From assembly GCF_002806995.1 (NCBI RefSeq), contig NZ_NIHE01000001.1, positions 682,001 to 746,000 on the forward strand: a DNA stretch of 64,000 bases. The letters run 5' to 3'. The notes beneath the pieces are model-generated. The model was not told the origin of the DNA and did not search any database. It worked only from the letters and a program-made list of their open reading frames with translations. The translations under genes and the position numbers were made by a program. Below, in pieces: positions 45,287-52,307 of the stretch (position 1 is the stretch's first letter; the number at the start of each line of letters is the position of its first letter). The DNA is from Confluentibacter lentus. Lineage in GTDB: Bacteria; Bacteroidota; Bacteroidia; Flavobacteriales; Flavobacteriaceae.

Positions 45287-45313
45287 TAGATGCAAAATGT
45301 TCATAAAGGTTGC
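45287..45313 (-). promoter_or_regulatory. ECF-sigma-type promoter reading left, away from recA
   Basis: On the minus strand: ATAACGCAACCTTT, with -35 GCAACC at 45313-45308, a 14-bp spacer, and -10 GCATCTA at 45293-45287. The same elements with the same spacing occur on the plus strand at 46608-46634 before the sigma-factor operon, and agreement extends upstream of -35. Transcription is expected to start near 45280. Confidence 0.7.
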
Positions 45314-45382
45314 GTTATAAAATTGTAAGATGAAAAAACTTATATTATTTTAGCATCAATTACTTAGAAAACAAAATTAAAA

Positions 45383-46399
45383 ATGAGCAGCGAAAAAGAA
45401 GCAAAATTAAAAGCACTTAAACTTACATTAGATAAATTAGATAAAGCTTACGGAAAAGGCACCGTGATGAAAATGAGCGACCAAGCGGTTGTAGAAGTTG
45501 ATGCGATATCTTCTGGCTCATTAGGTTTGGACATTGCCTTAGGTGTTGGTGGTTATCCTAGAGGTCGTGTTATTGAAATATATGGCCCAGAATCATCAGG
45601 TAAAACAACACTGACGTTGCACGCTATTGCAGAAGCCCAAAAAGCTGGTGGCATTGCAGCCTTTATTGATGCAGAACATGCTTTTGATAGGTCTTATGCG
45701 GAAAAACTAGGTGTTGATATAGATAACCTGATTATTTCCCAACCAGATAACGGGGAACAAGCATTAGAAATTACCGATAATTTAATACGTTCTGGAGCCA
45801 TTGATATTGTGGTGATAGATTCGGTTGCTGCATTAACCCCAAAAAGTGAAATTGAAGGCGAAATGGGCGATTCTAAAATGGGATTACATGCCCGTTTAAT
45901 GTCGCAAGCATTAAGAAAGTTAACAGGTTCCATCAGCAAAACAAATTGTACCGTTATTTTTATTAACCAATTGCGTGAAAAAATTGGTGTGATGTTCGGA
46001 AATCCAGAAACCACAACGGGTGGTAACGCTTTAAAATTTTATGCTTCGGTTAGGTTGGATATTCGTCGTTCCACGCAAATAAAAGAAACTGACGGAAATG
46101 TTACCGGTAATAAAACCAGGGTAAAAGTGGTGAAAAATAAAGTAGCCCCTCCTTTTAAAACGGCCGAATTTGATATTATGTATGGTGAAGGCATCAGTAA
46201 AGTGGGCGAAATCCTGGATATTGCCGTAGACAATGAAATCATTAAAAAAAGTGGTTCATGGTTTAGTTATGAAGACACTAAATTAGGGCAAGGAAGAGAT
46301 GCGGTTAAAGCACTTATAAAAGACAATCCAGAACTTATGGACGAACTTGAAGCCAAGGTTAGAAAAATAGCTAAGGCAGCCTCTTCAACAGAAGATTAA
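45383..46399 (+). CDS. recA: Recombinase RecA
   Basis: A 338-residue protein with Walker [15 protein letters not shown] (about residues 69-82), the MAW motif [20 protein letters not shown] with Walker B, loop L2 with [20 protein letters not shown] and the C-terminal acidic end. It forms the nucleoprotein filament for homologous recombination and induces DNA-damage responses. The gene is isolated: ECF-type promoters lie on both sides and point outward. No LexA box was recognised upstream. A MITE-like element follows the stop. Confidence 0.97.
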   Translation: MSSEKEAKLKALKLTLDKLDKAYGKGTVMKMSDQAVVEVDAISSGSLGLDIALGVGGYPRGRVIEIYGPESSGKTTLTLHAIAEAQKAGGIAAFIDAEHAFDRSYAEKLGVDIDNLIISQPDNGEQALEITDNLIRSGAIDIVVIDSVAALTPKSEIEGEMGDSKMGLHARLMSQALRKLTGSISKTNCTVIFINQLREKIGVMFGNPETTTGGNALKFYASVRLDIRRSTQIKETDGNVTGNKTRVKVVKNKVAPPFKTAEFDIMYGEGISKVGEILDIAVDNEIIKKSGSWFSYEDTKLGQGRDAVKALIKDNPELMDELEAKVRKIAKAASSTED

Positions 46400-46404
46400 A
46401 TTAT

Positions 46405-46564
46405 GAACTCACCTTGACTTTTTTCAATTGGCTGCAAAATGATCTTTTTACCCCATATTTTACCTTTTTTTTACTCCGTAGCGCTGCTATGAAGTGCTAA
46501 AAAGCTAAAATCTCGAAAAAAAATCTCTATTTTTCGCTTCAATCAAAAAAGTCAAGATGAGTTC
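46405..46564. mobile_element. MITE-like element with long terminal inverted repeats
   Basis: The ends are imperfect inverted repeats of about 25 bp: GAACTCACCTTGACTTTTTT at the left (46405) and its near complement, reading GAACTCATCTTGACTTTTTT in reverse, at the right (46545-46564). The interior is about 110 bp without a meaningful ORF. TAT directly precedes the left end (46402-46404) and follows the right end (46565-46567), consistent with a 3-bp target duplication. The element separates recA's stop from its probable terminator at 46571. Confidence 0.6.
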
Positions 46565-46570
46565 TATTTT

Positions 46571-46600
46571 AAATCCCGATACTTCTCGGGATTTTTTATT
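46571..46600 (+). terminator. Terminator of recA
   Basis: Stem AAATCCCGA / TCGGGATTT, loop TACTTC, followed by TTTATT. It lies 172 bp after recA because the MITE-like element sits in between. Confidence 0.85.
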
Positions 46601-46607
46601 TCATAAC

Positions 46608-46634
46608 GCAACCTTTTAGTTATTTATGCATCTA
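46608..46634 (+). promoter_or_regulatory. ECF-sigma-type promoter of the lipoprotein-sigma-anti-sigma operon
   Basis: -35 GCAACC (46608-46613), 14 bp, -10 GCATCTA (46628-46634), preceded by CATAAC. It is the mirror copy of the promoter at 45287-45313. The -35 AAC and the C-plus-TCTA-type -10 are typical of ECF-group promoters, and autoregulation by the sigma factor encoded downstream is the usual arrangement. A transcript starting near 46641 gives a 30-nt leader before the lipoprotein ATG. Confidence 0.7.
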
Positions 46635-46674
46635 GCAAGAAAAGCTATTATAAATTCCAAATCTTTTATTTGTT

Positions 46675-47085
46675 ATGAAAAAAATTTTAATTCTTAGTTT
46701 TATACTAATTTTAATGGGATCTTGTAGTTTAGATGAGGACTCCCAAAATTTCAGAGATGAAATTTTATCAATAGAAAGTGTTGATATTCCAGACTCATTT
46801 TCTATGGGGCAAACATATCCTATTACAGTAACTTATTTAAGGCCCTCTACGTGCCATTTGTTTAGAGAGTTTTATTATGCAAAAGACAACAACATCCGCA
46901 CGGTTGCGGTAATCAATTATAAATTTATAAAAGATGATTGCGAAGAACTTGAAAATGAATTGGTAGAGGCCACTTTTAATTTTACCCCGACAAGCAACGG
47001 CAGTTATGTTTTTAAATTTTGGCAGGGAGAAGATGATAACGGTGAGAATCAATATTTAATTATTGAAGTTCCTGTAACAAACTAA
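46675..47085 (+). CDS. Lipoprotein, first gene of the ECF sigma operon
   Basis: A 136-residue lipoprotein: signal MKKILILSFILILMGSC, lipid anchor Cys at residue 17, then an acidic stretch (SLDEDSQNF). The rest is beta-rich and ends IIEVPVTN, with a C-x-x-x-FREFYYAKDNN segment; no family is recognised. Position directly after the ECF promoter and 25 bp before the sigma-factor gene makes it part of this regulatory unit. It may be the outer-membrane or periplasmic sensor or a target gene; neither is shown. Confidence 0.8.
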   Translation: MKKILILSFILILMGSCSLDEDSQNFRDEILSIESVDIPDSFSMGQTYPITVTYLRPSTCHLFREFYYAKDNNIRTVAVINYKFIKDDCEELENELVEATFNFTPTSNGSYVFKFWQGEDDNGENQYLIIEVPVTN

Positions 47086-47110
47086 AATAAAAATAAGCGT
47101 TAATTAATTC

Positions 47111-47662
47111 GTGTTTAATTTGAGTTTAAATCAACTCATAGAAAATTGTAAAATTAATGATACCAAAGCACAAGGAGACCTATATAAACTCTATGCGAGT
47201 AAATTGTTTCCAATATGCTTGAAGTATTCGCGCAACTATGCCGAAGCGGAAGATAATCTGCAAGATGCGTTTTTGACCATTTTTAATAAAATTAAACAAT
47301 ATAAAAATGCAGGTTCTTTTGAAGGTTGGATAAAACGGATTGTTATAAATACTGCTTTGCAGCGATACAGAAGCGAAAAAGTTTTAAATATAGTAAACGA
47401 TGACATAAGTGAAGATGTGGAGATTGACATGGATGATGACGATATTTCCTTGAAATACCTATTGCAAATTATTCAAGAATTGCCAGATAGGTATCGATTG
47501 GTCTTTAACTTATATGTGCTAGACGGATATTCGCATAAAGATATTTCGGAGATGCTAGATATTACCGTAGGAACTTCAAAATCCAACCTGGCTAGGGCTA
47601 GACAGATCTTGAAGCAAACCATTGAAAATTACAGAACACAACAACATTTACAGTCATTATAA
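47111..47662 (+). CDS. ECF-family RNA polymerase sigma factor
   Basis: A 183-residue sigma factor read from GTG at 47111 (a TTG at 47120 is an alternative start). Region 2 is FPICLKYSRNYAEAEDNLQD, with AFLTIF and FEGWIKRIVINTALQRYR following it. Region 4 is LQIIQELPDRYRLVFNLYVL, then GYSHKDISEMLDITVGTSKS as helix-turn-helix. The likely target promoters are the paired GCAACC/GCATCTA sites on each side of recA. The stop codon abuts the ATG of the anti-sigma/barrel gene with no spacer, so the two are translationally coupled. Confidence 0.95.
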   Translation: MFNLSLNQLIENCKINDTKAQGDLYKLYASKLFPICLKYSRNYAEAEDNLQDAFLTIFNKIKQYKNAGSFEGWIKRIVINTALQRYRSEKVLNIVNDDISEDVEIDMDDDDISLKYLLQIIQELPDRYRLVFNLYVLDGYSHKDISEMLDITVGTSKSNLARARQILKQTIENYRTQQHLQSL

Positions 47663-49198
47663 ATGAGTGATAAAAAACATATAGACAGATTGTTTCAGGA
47701 AAAATTCAAGGATTTTGAAGTAACGCCTGACGATGCTGTTTGGGAACGTATTGAAGCCCAATTAAAAGAAAAAAAGAAACGCAGAGTGGTTCCTATTTGG
47801 TGGCGTTATGCTGGCGTAGCCGCCTTATTGCTGTTATTGTTAACTCTTGGAAATGGTTATTTTAATAATAACTTATCTACTGATGAAAACCAACATCAAG
47901 TAACGGACACCGATGACAATACCCATTTGAATAAAACAGATGATAGTATAAATACAACTGGAGATTATAATAATCCGTCCGATACAAACACCATAAAAAA
48001 CACAGAAACCATTACTAATAATACTGTCGAAACGGATTCAAATAAGTCTTCTAATAATAATGGAATAAATAGAAATCAAAATGTATTAAATTCTTCAAAT
48101 GTATCATCCGTTGCAAAAAATGCGTCTAAAAATGAAGTGAAAGTTAAAGGTAATGATACAAATGAATCTGTTACAAACTCAGCTAATAATAACTTGCCTA
48201 AAACGAAAAATAATACCGAAAGTGAAATTCAAATAGCTAATACTTCAGAAGAAAAAGCAAATAAATCCTCTGAAACCAATAAAGCTGAATTAGATAAAAC
48301 CAAAGTTGATAATCTGTTTAACACCAATAAAACTAATAAAGAATTGAATATTGCTGATGTTAAAACAAATCAAAAAGACGAAACAAAAACTCTTAGTGAA
48401 GAACAAAACAAGCTCACTATTGAAGAAGCCATAGAAATAGCAAAAAACAATAATGAAGAAGAAAAAGAGGATTTAAATAGGTGGAGTGTTGCCCCAAACG
48501 CTGCGCCTGTTTTTTTCAATAGTATGGGCAAAGGCTCTTCCATAGATCCGCAGTTTAACAACAATTCTAAAAGTTCTGAAACCAATATGAGTTATGGCGT
48601 TACCGCCAGTTATGCCATAAATAAAAAAATAAGTGTTCGCTCTGGGATTAATAAAGTAAATTTAGGCTACAACACCAATGATGTGATTGCGTTTCAATCG
48701 CTTGGTGGTCGTTCAAGCATAAGTGTTTTACAAAATGTTAAGCCTGAATTGAATAATACTGCCAATGACATTTCTGTTTTAAGCACTCAAAATTTTGCCG
48801 ATAAAAGTTCGCAATCATTTGCAACATCAACAGGTGTTAACACCTCCATCAATCAGTCATTAAGTTTTATTGAAATTCCTTTAGAAATTAAATATTTACT
48901 TTCCGACAAAAAATTAGGAATCAATGTTATTGGCGGTTTTAGTTCTTTCTTTTTAAATGGTAATGAATTGTATTCAGATTTTGAGGGTAGTAAAACACTT
49001 ATTGGAGAAGCGAGCAATATTAATAAAACGAGTTACAGTGCTAATTTTGGATTTGGATTGGACTATAAGGTTTCCAAAAAAATCAATTTGAATTTAGAGC
49101 CAATGTTTAAATACCAAATCAACACATTTAATAATACTTCTGGTGATTTTAAACCTTATTTTATTGGGGTTTATACCGGATTCGGATTTAAGTTTTAG
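47663..49198 (+). CDS. Putative dual membrane-spanning anti-sigma factor with outer-membrane beta-barrel
   Basis: A 511-residue protein. Residues 1-42 are hydrophilic and basic at the end (DRLFQEKFKDFEVTPDDAVW, then IEAQLKEKKKRR), like cytoplasmic anti-sigma segments. Residues 44-63 are one transmembrane helix (PIWWRYAGVAALLLLLLTLG). Residues 68 to about 270 are low-complexity, rich in Asn, Thr, Ser and Lys. From about 273 there is an outer-membrane beta-barrel: SYGVTASYAINKKISVRSGI, FIEIPLEIKYLLSDKKLGIN, and a final FIGVYTGFGFKF with C-terminal Phe. There is no signal peptidase site. The order fits the dual membrane-spanning anti-sigma family described in Bacteroides thetaiotaomicron, which links the outer membrane to an ECF sigma factor. 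The barrel family assignment is moderate; the sigma-factor partnership is from adjacency. Confidence 0.85.
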   Translation: MSDKKHIDRLFQEKFKDFEVTPDDAVWERIEAQLKEKKKRRVVPIWWRYAGVAALLLLLLTLGNGYFNNNLSTDENQHQVTDTDDNTHLNKTDDSINTTGDYNNPSDTNTIKNTETITNNTVETDSNKSSNNNGINRNQNVLNSSNVSSVAKNASKNEVKVKGNDTNESVTNSANNNLPKTKNNTESEIQIANTSEEKANKSSETNKAELDKTKVDNLFNTNKTNKELNIADVKTNQKDETKTLSEEQNKLTIEEAIEIAKNNNEEEKEDLNRWSVAPNAAPVFFNSMGKGSSIDPQFNNNSKSSETNMSYGVTASYAINKKISVRSGINKVNLGYNTNDVIAFQSLGGRSSISVLQNVKPELNNTANDISVLSTQNFADKSSQSFATSTGVNTSINQSLSFIEIPLEIKYLLSDKKLGINVIGGFSSFFLNGNELYSDFEGSKTLIGEASNINKTSYSANFGFGLDYKVSKKINLNLEPMFKYQINTFNNTSGDFKPYFIGVYTGFGFKF

Positions 49199-49252
49199 GT
49201 TTTTGGTTAGATCTGGATATTGTTTTCTACTCCCAATTGAGAACAATATCGA

Positions 49253-49290
49253 AAAAAACTGCCTCTCCCCTGAGGCAGTTTTTATTTTTT
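49253..49290. terminator. Bidirectional terminator between the anti-sigma gene and plsC
   Basis: Stem AACTGCCTC / GAGGCAGTT, loop TCCCCT, with A and T tracts on both sides. It overlaps the last codon of plsC. Just before it GATATTGTT (49216-49224) / AACAATATC (49242-49250) forms a second hairpin. Confidence 0.88.
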
Positions 49291-50028
49291 AAAAGCCATT
49301 AATTGATTTAAAATAATGTTTCTAGCCTCATTATTTAGGGCTTTAGTATCAGAAACATTTAAGGATTCCGTTGGTAAAAATTTGTGAATTTTTACACGCA
49401 TTCTGCCCGGGCTTCCGCTAAAAAAAGTATAAGAAAACCGCTTTTTATTATCGGCAAACGTTATTGGAACTATGGGTATATGATGGTTTATGGCTAATCT
49501 AAAAGCACCATCTTTAAATTCATCTAATTCTATATGTTCTTCTGGCACGCCGCCTTCAGGGAAAATACAAATACTCAGCCCCGATTGTAAACGCCGTTGG
49601 GCTCTTAAAAAAACGGCTTTTCTACTTTTTTCAGAGGTTCTATCAACCAAAATACAGGTACGTTTATAGAAAAACCCAAATAAAGGAATGTTGGCAAGTT
49701 CTTTTTTTCCTACAAAAACAAATGGGTTTTTTATCGCCACCAACATGAGCATGACGTCCGTCATAGACGTGTGGTTGGCAATAAACATATAGCTTTTATG
49801 TTTTTCAGGTGTTTGTTCTTTTTCAATGTTCCATCTAAAACCCATCCCAATTAAAATAATCTTTGCCCAAATGCGAGCCAATTTAAAAAAGAATGGATAC
49901 CATGATTCTTTTAAAATTGAAATTAAAAGTATCGGAAACGCAATAAATATAGGAAGTGCTACAAGTATGTAAAACCAAATACGATATAAAATCCAGAAAA
50001 TGTATTTAAATACCATCATAGAAATCAA
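49282..50028 (-). CDS. plsC: 1-acyl-sn-glycerol-3-phosphate acyltransferase
   Basis: A 248-residue membrane protein. A long N-terminal hydrophobic pair of helices (residues about 6-35) precedes the acyltransferase motif FIANHTSMTDVMLMLVA (HX4D) and CIFPEGGVPEEHIELDEF (block III). It acylates lysophosphatidic acid to phosphatidic acid in the inner membrane. It is convergent with the sigma operon and divergent from trpS, with about 107 bp before trpS. The start could be at one of two Met residues (MISMMVFKYI); the first gives the annotated length. Confidence 0.92.
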   Translation of the reverse strand: MISMMVFKYIFWILYRIWFYILVALPIFIAFPILLISILKESWYPFFFKLARIWAKIILIGMGFRWNIEKEQTPEKHKSYMFIANHTSMTDVMLMLVAIKNPFVFVGKKELANIPLFGFFYKRTCILVDRTSEKSRKAVFLRAQRRLQSGLSICIFPEGGVPEEHIELDEFKDGAFRLAINHHIPIVPITFADNKKRFSYTFFSGSPGRMRVKIHKFLPTESLNVSDTKALNNEARNIILNQLMAFKK

Positions 50029-50106
50029 AAATACATAATTGTATTGAGCTATTTTACTAAAACAATTACCTTTGCTTCACAAAGAAAAATTGAGATTAAC
50101 TTTAAT

Positions 50107-50133
50107 GAGATTCCCATTTTCATGGGAATAAAA
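50107..50133. repeat. Dispersed short palindromic repeat (GAGATTCCC type)
   Basis: GAGATTCCCATTTTCATGGG then AATAAAA: stem TTCCCAT/ATGGGAA. It lies directly upstream of the trpS ATG at 50136. Confidence 0.55.
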
Positions 50134-50135
50134 GA

Positions 50136-51104
50136 ATGGCAAGAATACTTACAGGCATACAAAGTACGGGCACACCACATTTAGGAAACATTTTAGGCGC
50201 TATTATTCCAGCAATAGACATGGCTAACAACCCAAAAAATGATTCTTTTTTGTTTATTGCCAATTTGCACACACTAACACAAATTAAGGATGCCAAAACG
50301 CTACGACAAAACACCTATTCGGTGGCGGCAACTTGGTTGGCATTTGGCTTGGATATTGAAAAAACCGTGTTTTACAGACAAAGTGATATTCCGCAAGTAA
50401 CCGAATTATCTTGGCATTTAAGTTGCTTTTTTCCTTACCAACGCTTGACATTGGCCCATAGTTTTAAAGACAAAGCCGATAGATTGGAAGATGTCAATTC
50501 CGGGTTATTTTTCTACCCGATGCTTATGGCTGCCGATATTTTATTATATGATGCCAATATTATTCCCGTTGGAAAAGACCAATTGCAACATATTGAAATG
50601 ACACGCGATGTGGCTTCTCGTTTTCATGCAAAAATGGGTGAGGTTTTTGTAATGCCCGAAGGAAAAGTGGAAGAAAATATCATGCTTATTCCTGGAACCG
50701 ATGGTGAAAAGATGAGTAAAAGTAGAGATAATACCATCAATATTTTTTTAGATGATAAAAAACTACGGAAACAAATCATGTCCATTGAAACCGATAGCAC
50801 GCCACTTGAAGAACCAAAAGACTGGAAAACCTGCAACTGTTTTGCTATTTATAGTTTGTTGGCCAACAAAGCTCAAATAGACACCATGAAAGCCAATTAC
50901 GAAAACGGCAATTATGGCTACGGACACGCCAAACAAGCCTTATTTGAGCTCATTATTGAAAAATTTGCTATACCTCGTGAGCGTTATAACTATTACATGA
51001 ATAACCTAAACGAGATTGATGCGGCGTTAGCAGTTGGTGCTGAAAAAGCGAAATTGGTGGCTAATGATGTTTTGAAACGAGTTAGGGAGAAGGTTGGGTA
51101 TTAA
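50136..51104 (+). CDS. trpS: Tryptophan-tRNA ligase
   Basis: A 322-residue class I aminoacyl-tRNA synthetase. GIQSTGTPHLGNILGAII carries the HIGH-type motif (HLGN, about residues 14-17). The KMSKS motif is in DGEKMSKSRDNTINIF (about 190). It charges tRNA-Trp. The length is normal for bacterial TrpRS. It is convergent with dprA, and the two stop codons overlap by 4 bp, leaving no intergenic terminator. Confidence 0.96.
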   Translation: MARILTGIQSTGTPHLGNILGAIIPAIDMANNPKNDSFLFIANLHTLTQIKDAKTLRQNTYSVAATWLAFGLDIEKTVFYRQSDIPQVTELSWHLSCFFPYQRLTLAHSFKDKADRLEDVNSGLFFYPMLMAADILLYDANIIPVGKDQLQHIEMTRDVASRFHAKMGEVFVMPEGKVEENIMLIPGTDGEKMSKSRDNTINIFLDDKKLRKQIMSIETDSTPLEEPKDWKTCNCFAIYSLLANKAQIDTMKANYENGNYGYGHAKQALFELIIEKFAIPRERYNYYMNNLNEIDAALAVGAEKAKLVANDVLKRVREKVGY

Positions 51105-52204
51105 ATAACCTCAAACAATTTCCCAGGTAAAGGACGTATTACCCCTTTAAGTTCCATATTTAACAACACGCTCGCGGCTTTGAAAATTGGCATTTGGCAT
51201 TCAATAGCGATAACATCTAATAGTTGTTTTTCTTTTTCCTTTAGGTAATTATAAATCACTTTTTCGGTGCCATCCAATTCTACAAACAACTGTTTTTGTA
51301 TAGATGGTTTGGTGTCTTCTTCCAATTTCCAATTTAAAATATAAGGCACATCAAATGGGGTAGTAAGCATATGCGCTTTTTGGTGTTTGATTAAATTATT
51401 ACACCCTATGCTTTGTGAATCGGTCGTTCTTCCGGGAACTGCAAACACATCGCGGTTATAGGAATTTGCAATATCGGCTGTCACCAAGCTTCCTCCCTTT
51501 TCGGCAGATTCTATAACAATAGTTGCTTCGCTCAAGCCTGCAATAACTCTATTTCGTTTTAAGAAATTGTTCTTATCGAAGGCATCACAGCTCCAAAAAT
51601 CGGTAAAAAAGCCCCCATTTTTCTCCATATCTGCCATATACCTTTTATGTACTTTGGGGTAAATTTGATTCAATCCGTGTGCTAAACAACCTATGGTTTG
51701 CAATTGATGTTTTATCGCTGCTTTATGAGCCGTGATATCGGTTCCATAGGCAAACCCAGAAACAATAACAGGGTTGTAAATAGCTAATTTTTCAATTAAA
51801 TCTTCACAAAAAGCGATGCCATAAGTCGTGATTTTTCTAGTGCCAACAATACTTATAATGTGTTGTTTTTTTAAATTGATGGTTCCTGCTTGAAATAATA
51901 AAATAGGTCCATCGATACAATGCTTTAGCTTTTCGGGATAGTCCGCATCCTTAAAATAAGAAACTGTAATGTTATTCTCCTTTACAAACTCCATCTCTTT
52001 TTCAGCTTCTTTTAAATGATGGCTTTCAAACAAATCACCTAAAATAATACTGCCAATACCATCGATTTTAAGTAGATGTTGCCTCTTTTCCTTTAAAACA
52101 GCTTCGGCAGAACCACAATGTTGTATCAATCGTTTGGCTATAATATCTCCAATATTTGGCACGTGTTGTAACGCCAAGGTGTAAAGCAATTCGGTTTCGG
52201 TCAT
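51101..52204 (-). CDS. dprA: DNA-processing protein DprA
   Basis: A 367-residue protein. After an N-terminal SAM/HhH-like region (LQHVPNIGDIIAKRLIQHCG) the Rossmann core has ISIVGTRKITTYGIAFCEDL, VSGFAYGTDITAHKAAIKHQ, and DVFAVPGRTTDSQSIGCNNL with IKHQKAHML. It ends in a winged-helix (DprA_WH) domain (IECQMPIFKAASVLLNMELK). DprA protects incoming single-stranded DNA and loads RecA during natural transformation; here it lies in the same region as recA. It is convergent with trpS and divergent from the SPOR gene. Confidence 0.95.
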   Translation of the reverse strand: MTETELLYTLALQHVPNIGDIIAKRLIQHCGSAEAVLKEKRQHLLKIDGIGSIILGDLFESHHLKEAEKEMEFVKENNITVSYFKDADYPEKLKHCIDGPILLFQAGTINLKKQHIISIVGTRKITTYGIAFCEDLIEKLAIYNPVIVSGFAYGTDITAHKAAIKHQLQTIGCLAHGLNQIYPKVHKRYMADMEKNGGFFTDFWSCDAFDKNNFLKRNRVIAGLSEATIVIESAEKGGSLVTADIANSYNRDVFAVPGRTTDSQSIGCNNLIKHQKAHMLTTPFDVPYILNWKLEEDTKPSIQKQLFVELDGTEKVIYNYLKEKEKQLLDVIAIECQMPIFKAASVLLNMELKGVIRPLPGKLFEVI

Positions 52205-52307
52205 TGTAACATTTTGAATAAGAGGCTAAAGTAAAGGAATTTTTACACTGTTAATAAATACTTCTATCTAAATTTTATCCACAACTATTATTTTTTAACT
52301 TTGTTTT

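Noticed and set aside
45110-45383. Hairpins upstream of recA as a recA attenuator or SOS control region
   Set aside because: The strong terminator has its T tract on the minus strand and the ECF-type promoter also reads left, so the structure fits a leftward transcript better; no LexA-like box was recognised.
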